Shown here: piece after piece, positions 23,616-35,699 of the stretch
Position numbering within the stretch: position 1 is the stretch's first letter
Layout of the letters: each line of letters opens with the position of its first letter
From: Toxonevra muliebris
Lineage: Eukaryota > Arthropoda > Insecta > Diptera > Pallopteridae
Assembly (NCBI GenBank): GCA_963691655.1
Contig: OY829329.1
Span: 66,148,852 to 66,212,851 of the forward strand
Length of the DNA stretch: 64,000 nt
Reading direction: 5' to 3'
Position numbers and translations under genes: made by a program
The notes under the pieces: model-generated
Seen by the model: the letters and a program-made list of their open reading frames with translations, nothing else
Told to the model about the DNA's origin: nothing
Database searches by the model: none

Positions 23616-24350
23616 CTGTGTGTGAAATATATAACTGTCATAAACTTTAAGATGGCGACGCTACACATTCTTCTTTCTGCCATAGGCGAGTGTGTCTGTA
23701 TGTAATTAATACGTTATATTGAATTAAAACTATTTATGAATCGTTTACTATATAGTTTGCTCGTGAATTCAGTTACGGAATATTGATATTTAGCCCCTCA
23801 TGCACATTGCTCGACAAAATTATGTCGCATTGCAAACTTACGCGCGACGTCACATCCGGTTGGTTTTACTCTAGGACAAGAGAAAAGAAGTTTCACTTCA
23901 AAAATAGTCATGTCGTCTTGGATAAAATGTCACTGTTGACAATTACAAATTTGTAGTGTTCAAGGATTTCATTTATCTTCGATCCAACTTCAAAACACCA
24001 GCAATAATGTCAGCCTTGAAATCAAGCGAAGAATAACTCTTACCAACAGGTGTTACTATGGGCTCATTAGGCAATTGAGAAGCAGAGCCCTCTCTCGACG
24101 TACAAAAATAACGCTCTTCAAGTCCCTCATCCTTCCCGTCCTAATGTATGGCGCTGAGACGTGGACATTAACCACCAACGATGGGAGGTTGTTGGGAGCG
24201 TTCGGGAGGAAGATACTCTAATGATCTAGTGTGCGTGGACGACGTGTATCATATAAGATGGAACCATGAGCTGTACGCCAACATTGGTTTAGTCAATCGC
24301 ATAAAAATCCAGCGGCTTCGCTGGTTGCGTCATGTTGAGAGAAAGTGCTC

Positions 24351-26337
24351 CGGTTAGCATACTAATTATGAATATCTATGCGAATAGACTTATCAAGTGG
24401 TTATAGTTTTTTCAACTGAGTTGGTAACTCTTCTCTGCATATTTTAAAGATCTTAGTCTGCTCTTTGGCGAGGAGACTAATCTCTTGAAACTGTTAAATT
24501 GTATTGGAAAGAGGGGGTGAGATGAAATGGGTATTCCTCGCTCTTCTACACATTTGACAGTTTCAAGGTACTAGTTTCAAGGTCTAAAAGCAGATTTACA
24601 GTTTTTAAGAAAAATTGTAGGTATGCGCCCTCTCTTTCTTAGCGCAAGGTTGCATTTATAAAGCTCTTCTGAAAAATTGTAACATATGCTTCATATGAAC
24701 ATATCACTCATTTGCTGCAAGAAAAAAAAAGTCGAGTTAAGACTATAAAAAAAAGAATTATTTATTGCTTTGTCTTGAGTAAAAACAAAACTAAGACTGT
24801 CATAACTCAAAAAACGCGATTTTGCAGAAAACGCGTTTAAAGTTTTCAATTGAATCCCACTTTGCAGAAAAAAGATGAAATCTTATTATCACGCGCAGAG
24901 TATACAAAACATTAACATGAAATTTTTACACAATATGAAGCGTGATATAATGCATAACTCTGCATCATTAACACAAAAATCGTGTTTTTTTTACTTATGA
25001 CAGTCTTTTAGTAAATGAGCGATATATGTCGTTATCACGTTTTACAGAGTGGTAGTTCATTACAAATTTTATAAACGATTTTCTCAAAAATTTGTAATTT
25101 TTATTTATTTGTGAGCACATATTGTAGTTTCTATATTTAATAACAAGAAAATTTTCTGTTTAATTGAATTATGTACCAAAAATATTTCAAAATTATCTCA
25201 TAACAATTAAAATACTATTTATTTGAATTTTTATTTTTAAGAGTGTAGTTAGATATCCTTTATACAACATTGGGTACTATGTTCCTTAAAAATATTCAAA
25301 TAATTCCGAGAGCATAAACATGTCTGTAAATATCATTTAACTATATATTGTAACTTTTGTTTAGTTTTGTTTTTAGGCTTCTACTACATTATTTCTACTG
25401 CAAATCATATATAGGAAAAACAAAACAAAAATAAAAAAAACAAAAATTCTTAGGCAAAAATTTATTTCATAACTTTGTTTTTGTTGGTTGTGTTGGATAT
25501 GTTCCAAAAAATTGCACCTGAAAAATATTTATGCTTCATGAAGCACAACGCCAAACATTGTTATTATTTTTTTTTTTTTTTGTTAGATATTTTCGTTTCC
25601 GGATATTTTTTCTTTTGCATGAAAAACAAAAAAGCTCAAACCAAAGATAGAAAAATATTGTACTGTTTTTTTTTTTTTATTTAGTGTAGCTGTTTTTTGC
25701 AATCTGGTAACAAAACATAAAACAAATATAAAATATTTAAAATTATCAAACAAATATGGCAGCATTTCGCACTAAAAACGTACTTATGTACATTGTTATT
25801 GTTGTTTGCATGTGTGATTGAACGAGTCTGCCTGTGTATGTGTATGGAGCTTGCTAATTTTTGGCAATATTCTAATATGTCAATACATGAAAAGGAATTT
25901 ACACTAAATCCTTAATTTTATTTTACTTTTGTTTTGCATATCAAAAAAAAAAAAAAAACAACACAATTTTTGTCATCGAAAAAGAGAAAAGCAATTTATT
26001 GAATTATGTACGATTATCCCTACTAAAAACAGAAAAAATAAGAAAAATCAAGCTGCCTAAAGTTAAAATGTTAGTATAGAATTATACAAAATGAATATGA
26101 AAATCTAATGTCATTCTAGGATTATCTTTCAACAGAGTTTATATTTCTTATTAAACACGAAGAGAACACATTCGACTCACTATGTGCTCTCGATCACGTA
26201 GTTGTTGTTGTTGGCTTCAAATATAAAGAGAGAGCTAAAACCATTCTCAGTTTTTTTTTTTTTTTGGACATGAAGAGCAGAAGGAAAGCTTCTTACAATA
26301 TGCACTCAATTGTACAATTTTTTTTTTTGCAAATATA
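24351..26337. other. AT-rich gene-free stretch
   Basis: It contains decayed repeat text at about 24770-25100 (AACTCAAAAAACGCG, GCGTTTAAAGTTTTCA) similar in style to 6300-6400 and 8280-8340. T runs occur near 25568 and 25669. No supported gene. Confidence 0.5.
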
Positions 26338-26479
26338 AAGGTGGATTCACCAACCAAGTTCACTCTCTTTTCGTTTTTTTTTTTTATATAAAGTTTTTCA
26401 CTCTCTTAAATTGAGAGTGTAAAAACTTCATATGAAAAAAACGAAAAGAGAATGGACTCTCGGACGGTGATTCCGCCTT
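26338..26479. mobile_element. Hairpin MITE, nearly complete palindrome
   Basis: The 142-bp sequence folds on itself. Arms of about 66 bp run from AAGGTGGATTCACC at 26338 to its complement GGTGATTCCGCCTT ending at 26479, and the centre is TCACTCTCTTAAATTGAGAG. Related copies are at 28745-28832 (one half) and 32795-32940. No coding capacity. Confidence 0.85.
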
Positions 26480-26539
26480 AATAGCAGGCACAGAAAGAGA
26501 GAGAGAGAGAGAATAAAAAATTTGGACAACACTATGCAC

Positions 26540-27467
26540 CAGTGTTGAAATTTTAGGTACAATTGTACCTTTTTCCGAATTTTTGGTACTTTAGGCACAA
26601 TTTGAAATTATTCTGTTTTTTTTTTTAGGGGAAAAAATTGAAAAGTCATCAATTTATGAATTTTGGCACGAAATAAGCCAAATCAAAATCACACACAGTG
26701 ATAGGCTGACCCGCAGGATGTTTTGAATAAAAAATATATAAGAAATATACAAAATTCAGTGGTGGATCCAAAGAGTGGGCTTTCAAAAAAATGTCAGGAA
26801 GTTTAAAAACTTTTCTAAATAACTGATGTTCAGCATTTTTTGAGTTTTGTTTGATTTAATATTTTTTTTTTTTTTTTTTGAAATGTCTAAAATTATTCAA
26901 CTTTAAAAAGATTTCGTAAAAATGCTGAGCTTTTACATAAAGCCTGAACTTTGTTCATTTATTTTCTTAACGAAAAAAAATTAGATTTGGAAAAACGATT
27001 TAAAATAAACATTGCTCTTTATTTCATAGGTTTTTAAAAATAAAAAAAACCAATATTTTGCACTTAGGAAAACTCAAAACGCTGATTCAGCGTAAAAAAC
27101 AATTCCAAAAAACATTGATGTGTGGGTCTGAAACAACCCAATATTTCATAGAATCGCTTTGTTTGAAAAAGAAAAATTAGCAAAATTTAAAAACGTGGCT
27201 CTTTTTCCTAAGAATTTTTAGTCTCTTGTATAAGTCTAGATGAATAATGGATGTAACAATTTTTTTTTAAAGAAAGCAAATCGAATATCAGCCCTCCTCA
27301 CCCCATCAATATAATTAAAAATCCAGAAATTTTTGCATATTTGTCGTGATTTTTAGCTATAGAAGCAAAATATACCGATCATACCACTGTTAGGTACAAT
27401 TGGACGCAAAAAGATAAAATTTTCACATAATTAAGATACTTTTAAAAAATCTCAAATATCAATACTG
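26540..27467. mobile_element. hAT-family element (GGTAC type), copy 2
   Basis: The left end CAGTGTTGAAATTTTAGGTA and the right end (complement CAGTATTGATATTT) agree over 14 bp with two changes. The flanking octamers CTATGCAC (26532-26539) and CTACGCAC (27468-27475) match at 7 of 8 positions, a hAT-type target duplication. The left end is the same family as 14592, but the interior is different. At 26758 a CAGTGGTGGATCCAAAG word resembles the start of yet another hAT-like element. No transposase frame. Confidence 0.8.
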
Positions 27468-28299
27468 CTACGCACTATGCTTGCCAATGTAAAGCATTTC
27501 TCAACATATGAAAGCAGCAGGCACAAATATTTATGAAAAAGAACATTGGATAGAGAAGTAAAGGATTCATTCAGGATAGTAGAAACTAGAAAGCAAAATG
27601 CAAGAGACCATATTAATCATACAATAAGCAAACGATAAAATATCTTTTTAAGTTCTTGCCCGCTATATTTTTAAGTTCTTGCACTAACAAATTTTCACGT
27701 CTTTATTTTTAGGCTGTAAAATGGTAGTGTAGGCATGAGATATCAAGGGATCGGGTATACAAAAAATTTGCAAACAATTTTACATTCTAACATACAAATC
27801 AAATCGAAATTGCTGTTAATACAATTTCGAATTGTCAACTTGTATACTTTTTTCTATATAAGCAGTGACGAGCAAAAGTGAATAAATTAATTTGAAATTT
27901 TTGTTACAATCGAACTATATATTTCATTTGAATAATGTTAACTAGTGCCGGTTTTTGTGGAATAAGCGACAGTTTAATTAGGAAAATAGTCAGCCAGAAA
28001 GAGATAAACAAGAATCAAAAACTATTTGGTAATTTAAGGGGCTGGTCTGAATCTGGGACTGACCGCTTTTAGGTAACTATAAAAAGTTGCAGATGTCCGT
28101 TCTATATTGGGATCAATAAAAACTATTTGTGTGGTATTACACACGGTGGAAATGAATATTTTTTACACTAAATGTTCAATTTACTTTATTTTATTTAATC
28201 GATTGCATTTACATTAAAATTAAAAATTCAATCAAGTACTAATTTTGCACACATTTATATTTTACTAATATTACACTTCCATATGCTAACTCAAAAATA

Positions 28300-28585
28300 T
28301 TCGTACAATAAACAATACACCTCTGTTCTCTTCTTTGTTCCACCTCCAAAATACCGTTTAACACAAAAAAAAAAACAAATAGGTGAGAGAAATCGTCGCT
28401 GCGTACTCGTAAACGCAGCAGAGTAGTCAAAGAGAAGCACATACTATATTTATTACAAACAAATTCTAATTGCATTCAAGTGAGAGAGTATTAGTTTAAA
28501 AGAAAGAAATCAAGAGAATAAAAAAGTCAAAGAGCAAGTTTGTTTTCTTTGATGTTGTCTGCCGATTGTGTTTTTACACGAAGAA
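28300..28585 (-). repeat. Dispersed repeat with CTGCGTTT..GTACGCAG hairpin, copy A
   Basis: The reverse complement aligns with 61978-62250: CGTGTAAAAACACAATCGG, AACTTGCTCTTTG, TTCTCTTGATT, TATGTGCTT, CTGCGTTTACGAGTACGCAG and GTTAAACGGTATT all occur in the same order. The shared hairpin is flanked by TCTCTCAC. No coding capacity is shared by the two copies. Confidence 0.85.
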
Positions 28586-28744
28586 GAAGAGACGAAAGCA
28601 GGGTTGTTTAACATTTAACCAAGGTACGGGCTTTAATAAGATCATCGTAGATTTACTACCCTTTTCGCAAAATCCACTAGAGCTAAAATCAACTGCGATT
28701 TTTTTCGTTGCATACTACTTGTGTAAAATGGTCTCGTTGCCAAT

Positions 28745-28832
28745 TTACTCTCAATTTAAGAGAGCGAAAAACTTTATATAAAGAAAAAAAAAACCAAAAA
28801 CGAATACGGCACTTGGTCAATGACTCCGCTTT
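28745..28832. mobile_element. Half copy of the hairpin MITE family
   Basis: TACTCTCAATTTAAGAGAGC, then GAAAAACTT and an ATATAAA-type continuation, ending near GACTCCGCTT, match the centre and right arm of 26338-26479. The left arm is missing or too diverged to see. Confidence 0.6.
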
Positions 28833-29343
28833 CAAACTCATTTACTCACTTTTTTATCATCACTGTATATATGTATAAAGAGTATCTTTTGCTGATGTTG
28901 CTGCTATTACTATTTTTACTGGTTTTTGTTGTTGCTTATTGCTGCTGCATCTACTTCTACTGTTCATAGACCTGTATATATACAACATTTTACCTTGTAA
29001 TCCTGTTAAAATTTGTTCGTTTCAGGGATTTGCTCTAAAGAACTTTGTGATTTGTGAATTCATTTGTGAATTGTAAAACTTGTTAAGAGGTTGCCAACAG
29101 TACAACAGCAACAGCAAAAGCACCAATAACAACAACAAACTTTTCAAATTTCTCTTCTTCTCTCAAAATACGAATCAATTTAGGGATACCTAACAGTAAA
29201 AAGCAACATACCTAACAGTAGAAAACTAACCGAATAAGTAGCAAGAAAAACAACAATAGCAAAACGCCTAAAAAATCTCAAAGAAAGTAAAGTAAAAAGT
29301 AAAGTAAAGATTTAAATTGCTTTTGTAAAGGTGCAATTTTCTA

Positions 29344-29424
29344 CTACTGGTGCTCAATGAAAGATATTTCTTCTTTCTCTGGTTCTTCTCCTGCATCAGC
29401 ATCGTCTTGCAAAAGGTTCTGGTT
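29344..29424 (-). CDS. Candidate terminal coding exon, unidentified
   Basis: On the minus strand a strong acceptor (TTTTGCTTCCCTTTTCAG, ending at 29425) is followed by an in-frame 27-codon exon ending in TAG at 29346-29344. The peptide is acidic, starts NQNLLQDDADAGEEPEKEEI and ends SFIEHQ. Its codons are not part of a simple repeat or any transposon motif I know. If real it would be the last coding exon of a gene whose other exons lie at higher coordinates or beyond the window. I do not recognise the protein, and no second exon could be paired with it. Confidence 0.35.
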   Translation of the reverse strand, partial: NQNLLQDDADAGEEPEKEEISFIEHQ

Positions 29425-29548
29425 CTGAAAAGGGAAGCAAAATACGGGGAGCTAGAAGCACATACATATTTTATTTAGGTATTTGAAATCAATAAATATT
29501 ACTTGTTCTTTTTATAGGCTGCTTGATACTTTCTTTTTGTTTTTTCTG

Positions 29549-29734
29549 TTATTTCTTTTCATCAAACGGAATTTGTAAAGTAAAATTGTATGAAGTGCGT
29601 GAGTCTTTAAGGTATTTAGCTGAATTGAGAGCAGAAAAATCATTTAATAGGGGTTTAGTTAAAGCAGGTAAGCAGAGAATCAAAGTGCGAAGGGGGGAGT
29701 GAGGTATGATTTCAGTTAAATCAAAAACGCTCAC
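29549..29734 (-). other. Ambiguous 61-codon open frame
   Basis: The minus-strand frame gives a non-repetitive peptide (fragment ALNSAKYLKDSRTSYNF). The overlapping plus-strand frame (KLYEVRESLRYLAELRAEKS) is equally protein-like and ends near a GCAG|GTAAGC donor-like site. Only one strand can be real, and neither matches a family I can name. It may be a decayed transposon fragment. Confidence 0.2.
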
Positions 29735-29739
29735 ACAAT

Positions 29740-32700
29740 CCCCAATTTGCTTGTTATAGAAATGTTATAATTTATAATTTGATTTATCATAATCTTATAT
29801 GAGTATTTGTTTTAAAGCTGTTTCTAAAGTGGTTTGATGAACGAGAGCAAGGATGTCGGAGAAGAGTAAGCAGCATGGCAAGTTCAATTCAACATTACCG
29901 AACTGCAACATACATATTTCCGAAATGAAATGAAACATTAAACATTCTATTTACCATACACGTAAACCGCATTACCGTGTGTCAGAAAATATTATTTCTA
30001 TGGTAACGAAGTCGTCAAAATATTGGCATAATATGTATGTACGTTTTAATGGGAAAACTAATTTAAATGGATGAATGCAAATAGCAATATTCACACACCG
30101 ACATTCTCTTATTTACACACACACACACACACGCACCACCACACATACAGACACTGCATTGCTGTAAATTTATTGTGAATGGAATCACATAATGCAATAG
30201 CCGCAACGTAGACGCATACACAAAAATAAAACAGAAAAATATAAAAACAGAAAAAACAACCAAATGATTTCACGAAATATAACACGGAAAATTGGATCAT
30301 ATCCAAAATAACGCGCAATGTCCTTCACAAACACATGTATATATACTACTCCTGCAGCAGCTAACTTATTTTTCGCCTTTCTGCTACTCATTCGACAGTG
30401 TGGAAAATTAAAAGGATTCTGTTTTTGCCATACTTGTTTTCATTGAATTGTACTACTCATATGAGCGAGTGTATTTTGTTGTATGTATGTGAATGGATTT
30501 TTGTGTCAGCGAATTTAAAATGATTACTAGGTAAAAGGATATGGATAGGAATATTATACGTGTGTATAAGTATCAGTTATATAGTGTAACAATAACGTAG
30601 TATCGATTGAGCTCACACTCACACACACACATCCGTACATATTGTTGTTAACTCATGAGTGAATCGGCAAAAATGAAATTTTATGGATCAAATAGTGATT
30701 GCACTTTATTAAATTAAAATTTCAAACTTTAGGCATATAACTTTTAACATTCTTATGAGAACATACATATATACTATAGAACCATTTGCATATTATATTA
30801 GCAAAATAGTTTAAAATTGCAACACTGCATCTATTACGATCCATTACCAATTACTCACTCTCTCTCTCTCTCTCTCTCTCTGGCTTTTTCTTTATCTCTC
30901 TGTCTGGTTGAACAGAAAAGAATTGTCATAATAAAATAAAAATAGAAAGGCGTTGTTGTTGTTATCAATTTATTGTCCTCTCTCGACTATGTGAGAATAA
31001 TAGAGACAGAGAGAGAGAGAGATCCCACAATTTCCATTATACAGTTGCAATCCAGTAGTCTTCAATGTTTATGTCATTAGTCAACAATGGTTTGTAAGAG
31101 AGCAAATTTAGTTTTCTCTTAAAAATCTTAGTTGAATAATAACATCAAATAAAATTCAATATCAATACCAGAAAAAAGAAATTGTATTTAATACGAAATG
31201 CACACACTTTAAATTTAAGCGAATACCGATAGGAATCAAATTTTTGTCAAAATCGCTTAAATATCAATGCAGCAATTGGAATATTAAACGCTCCCCAAGC
31301 AAGACATTTAATACGTGTGCACATAAATATGTGTATGCGCATATGTTGAACTAAGCAATATGATACTGACTGCTGAAACAAGGCTAACAACAGCAACAGC
31401 ATAACAAAAACAACAATCTCACTATTATAACAACAACAACATTTCAAAAATGATCACAATCAACTTTAACAAAAACAAAAAAAAAATGTTGCTACCATGC
31501 AATACAAATAAGCAGCAATAGATTTTATTTGCTAAAAGTCGCCTCAGATAGAATATTAACAAATGAACGAACGAACGAACACCAGATCAAATAGTAGGAA
31601 AAGTAATAGTCAAATAGAAAGAGAAGCGACGACGACCATATTGCAATATTCCCAAATGACGAATTCGAAAGCCAACAATGATGGAGAAAATGACATGTAT
31701 GCATAGCGAACGGCAGCGGTGGCGGTGAATAGCCTTAAAAATACAATTTTTGGGTAGCTGCAACAGAAACAACAACAGCAGCCAGCAACAACAATAACAA
31801 CCAACTTCAGTTTTAACTTCAGCAGTAAATGTTTCACGCATAAAACTGGAAGTGATAGTAGAATACCAATAACCGCATTAGAAAAGCCGCTACTCACTAA
31901 CACATACAAGCATACAGAAGAGCAAGAGAAAAAAAACCGAGAGAGAGAGAGACAGAAGAGCACAAACTTTTTTTGTAAAATTAGATGATGTCAAAATTGT
32001 CAATGAGCGCCCATTTGCAACTTGCGCGCCATTTTGTATAGTGTAAGTATGCGAGGATTTTTTGTTGCTGTTGTTACGCTTAATTTTTATGTTTATTTAT
32101 GTCATGCTTCGAATGCACCACACAAATGTTGCCTTGCATGCATGAACGCATGTAATTGAGTATAGCAACAGCAGTAGCAGCTGAAATAACAACAAAAACA
32201 ATAAAAACAACTTTACGCTTGCATACTCCCCTGGAGAACTAAAGAGAAATAACATTTTAACTTGCTACATATGTTCCAATGAAATTGTACTTATTTTGCT
32301 GCTATTGCTGCTCTAAACTAAAATCATGAATGGTCAATTAATAAATCTACACTCAAAAATTGCTTCATTTTTAGATAAACCAAAAGGGAATCGTTTTATA
32401 AACCAAATTTACATAGGTATTCCAAAAATACATATTCAAGAAAAACGTGGTCAAATTAGGTAAACCAATTCCACATTACTTGATATTGGGTTAATTTTGG
32501 AAAATATATAGAAGCTGAAAAATATAAGCGTATATATATATAAAGCACATGCACAATAATCAATTAATTTCTATGGAAATTAGTCTCTTAAGTGGGAAAT
32601 TTCTTATGCTCTCATGCACGCGTGATTTTCTCTGACCAACACTAATACAGAGATAGCATTTGTAAGAAGAGAGTGCAGTTTTTTTAAAGAGAGTTCTATC

Positions 32701-34600
32701 AGTTTCATAGGTCTGGCTTTAACTAGAGAGTAAGGCATTTACAAAAGAATTGCTCAATTGTTTCTCTTTCTCACAGATCTTTGGACTAAAAGTAAAGGTG
32801 GATTCGTCGACCGAGTACCGCGCTCTGTATTGGTTTTAACGGTTTTTTTTTTATGAAATCTATACGCTCTCAATTTAAGAGAACGAAAAACTTCATATAA
32901 AAAAAAATAAAAAGAGAAAGCAGCATTCGTGCTTGAGCATTTTTTTTTTTTGCAGTTCCAACAAAAAAGAACAAAATACAAGATGTCTGACTTCATTACA
33001 TGATTACAAATCAGATAAATATACACTAAATGTGACCATGATTCTAATAATAACTCTATGGGCTTCACAGTTCTATGGAAGTATAGTATCATTAAATAGC
33101 ATAAAAAAGTGCAAAAATGCTGAGTTGCATTTGACAAAAAGAAAAATGCATTTTTTTTTTACAAAAATGATATCACATGACATAATTTCCACTCAAACAT
33201 CTACTCTTCCACACACACAAACAATCTTCACGAATGCTCACACATAAGTCTCACTTAACATTACATATACACACACAAACACACACACACACTCGAGGTA
33301 TTCGTGGGCGTCTTTTTACAACAAATGCAATTTCCTGCAAACGTTACCGATATTTCTTATGCGCATCATTTATTTCATTTTACTTTCTTTTCCGGTGCTT
33401 TTTCGCTGCAACCAACTGTGCAAACAAAATAACAGAAAAGCAAAAAAGATAGAGAGAGGGAGAGAAAAAACCAAAAAAAAATGAAAAGAGAGCAAATAAA
33501 ATAAAATCAAACTGCGCTCTTCCTCCACTCAACATTTTTCCGGCTGCTGCCACAAATGAATTTTCTCATCTCATAGTTTATGATATTGGTGCAAATACAT
33601 CGCGTTGCATGCACATGTCTGTATCATCATTTCATCTCTTATTATTTTTGTGTGTGATGATGACACCAATCCTATTCCATTCTGATCCTATATAAAAATA
33701 AAGATATTCATATGACAGCTCAATAACCTCGTGCAATGACGGCGGCGGCGGTCGTGGTGTTGATTGTGTTGCAGTACAATGAAAACATGCAACACCAATA
33801 TCACTATAACCATAACTATGACCGTATCTATGTTCGAACAACAAAATAAAAACCATGTAGAAGATTTTCAATGTAGCTCAAGAGATGCCAATAATCGAAC
33901 GTCAATTTCAAAATTCCAAGCTGCCAGTGCAAATCTCGCTCGCTGAGCCACCACAGCAAAAACAAAAAACAACCGAATGAAAAACCTAATCACAGATGCG
34001 ATTGCAAACGTAACTAGAGTGAATTTATACGCTTGTACTACTTCTACTACGACATATGTGAAAGAATGAAGAAATCGCATAGCATGCTGGAAATGCAAGA
34101 AATTGAGTAGAAAATCCTAGAAAAACAAAAGATTTACCATTTCAATGATGCCATCTTTAGCAAAGTGATAGTGATGTTAAAAAAAATAACAAATATTTTT
34201 GTATAAATAGTGGTTGCTTAATTGTTTGTGGAAATAATTGTCTGATTTTTGTCTAATTCCAATAGATCGAACGAATATGGAGGTATGTGTGACTCTGTAA
34301 AAGGACAGCCATTTCAACTTAACCTAATTAAAAAAAAACTTAAAAACTATGTAGAGAAAATATATAATTTTCTTTTTAATTTTAAAAGTAGCCCATACCA
34401 AATTTAGATTAGAAGAAAATCCGCTTTGAATTATTTCGAATTAAAAACAAAATATACCGAATTAAAAATTGAAAATATCAATGTTCAGAATTCGTTGTTG
34501 TTATTATTGTTCTGAATTTGGTTGTTGCTTCTCTCGGGTTGACTCTTACGAAACTCTTTAAATTTTTTTTTAAATATGAGAGAAAGAGAGTATCATAGAG
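29740..34600. other. Gene-free stretch rich in microsatellites
   Basis: It contains (AC)n at 30115-30134, (TC)n at 30859-30881, (GA)n at 31010-31021, many CAA/CAG triplet tracts at 31380-31830, (CGAA)n at 31567-31580 and (CA)n near 33270-33292. The open frames here translate to single-residue runs. A hairpin MITE copy lies at 32795-32940. A weak tRNA-like minus-strand sequence at about 33880-33955 (box A TGGCTCAGCGA, box B GTTCGATTA) may be an old SINE head. Confidence 0.5.
32795..32940. mobile_element. Hairpin MITE family copy, diverged
   Basis: It begins AAGGTGGATTCG, has the shared centre CTCTCAATTTAAGAGAACGA and AAAACTTCATATAAA, and ends near GCATTCGTGC. The family assignment rests on the 26338-26479 copy. 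The outer arms are diverged. Confidence 0.65.
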
Positions 34601-34610
34601 TACATGAATA

Positions 34611-34706
34611 GACAGTGAGAGAGCCGACATCGTGATCAGACTTTTTTCATATGAATAAATATTTTGCATGGGAATTGGGCAGAGACGTCGGCTCTCTCAA
34701 TCTCAT
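34611..34706. repeat. Short inverted repeat GAGAGAGCCGACRTC
   Basis: GTGAGAGAGCCGACATC near 34615-34632 pairs with GACGTCGGCTCTCTCA at about 34685-34700, about 55 bases apart. It is likely a small MITE or foldback. Confidence 0.5.
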
Positions 34707-35529
34707 CTCAAATTAGTGAGTGCTAAGAGTGAGAGAGTTACTGTTATTGTTAGTCGTGTTGTTTTTGCAAGAAATTATTGTAGTGCAAATACATACATGA
34801 ACATGGGAGAGAGAGAGAGAGAGTGAGTGCTGTTAGTGTTGTTGTTGTAAGAGTTGGCTTTGTTTACTTATTCTTTTCTTTATTTCATATGCACACATTG
34901 TTCCCGTTTTCCGGGAATTTTTATCGCGAAAAAGAAAACAATCTTAAAAACAGCGAAAATTGGATTAGCAGTGCGATTAGATTGTGCGAAAATTCCATTT
35001 CGCCACAATGTCAATAAAAATGTGTGCTAGTTTCGTTTTCAAATCTTCAATGATTTGTGTGAGTTAGCATGAGAATTTATTTGATTTAAAGTTTGCTGTA
35101 AGCTCAAAACAAAGTATGTATATTAAATTTCTTTGACTCAAACATATTTGCTATTGAATGTATACGTATGAAAAATGGAGTAGTATAATTAAGTAATCAC
35201 TCGTCTTCAATAAAGCAAAAAAAATTGCAAGATATATTAAGAAGTAAGAAACCTGCTCAGAATTAAAGGCATCAACTTCCCGCTCTTCACTATTCCCGTT
35301 CATTAACTTCCAGCCGCAATCAACGACGAGAATATTTTAAGGTTTGTGCAGTAGCATGCTCAGCAATCGGAAAGGAGTGTTTGCAGTTATACAGAAGTAA
35401 TATTCACAAGTAGTAAATGTAATAAAACTCTTCATTTTTGACTCGTGTTTTTTATTAATTCTTTGAATTTCTATGGTTACTATAAGAAATAAATTACTCA
35501 AATTAATTTTTGTTTATATTTATATAAAT

Positions 35530-35690
35530 ACATATACAAAAAAGGGGAAAAATATGGGGCAATGTAAAGTCAAAAAAGGGGAAAATTTTTTTAGTTCATA
35601 GAAGATTATCCCTTTGTGGGAATTGAACCTGAGGTATCCGGTTCTTGAGTCTAGCACTTATTCACTAGGCCACGGAAGTGGGGTAGTGAA
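35530..35690 (-). mobile_element. tRNA-derived SINE, another family, minus strand
   Basis: The minus strand shows box A TGGCCTAGTGAATAAG and box B GGTTCAATTCC about 35 bases apart, within a tRNA-like segment at about 35612-35681. A non-tRNA body follows towards 35530 (AAAAAAGGGG repeats). The spacing is right for an RNA polymerase III internal promoter. The acceptor stem is not preserved, so it is not a functional tRNA gene. Confidence 0.7.
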
Positions 35691-35699
35691 TAATGTTGC

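Larger units (their letters stand above)
21600..24350 (+). pseudogene. Broken non-LTR retrotransposon, endonuclease-RT polyprotein
   Basis: Fragments of one LINE polyprotein appear in order across several frames. 21789-22013 resembles the linker after the endonuclease (NGVYRATLQTVSTRA). 22150-22330 gives LWRGHFSQLFNGDEGN. 22408-22611 holds the RT fingers (WNLSPLHKKGDS, YLGISFLNIAYKVLSSILCE). 22598-22852 includes VDYKAAFDS. 23087-23299 holds the YADD active site (LLEYADDIDIIG, TAC at 23147) and VVNEDKTKYL. 23930-24345 holds the C-terminal region (LFKSLILPVLMYGAETWTLT). Frameshifts and stops are frequent, and two insertions split it at about 22815-23135 and 23290-23920. The motifs establish an RT of the non-LTR class. 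I did not assign a clade. Confidence 0.85.

Noticed and set aside
31610..31963. 117-codon minus-strand frame
   Set aside because: It translates CAA/CAG microsatellites read in antisense.
33868..34098. Minus-strand 76-codon frame and tRNA-like boxes
   Set aside because: The frame is not conserved-looking. Box B is poor (GTTCGATTATT), so at most it is an old SINE head.
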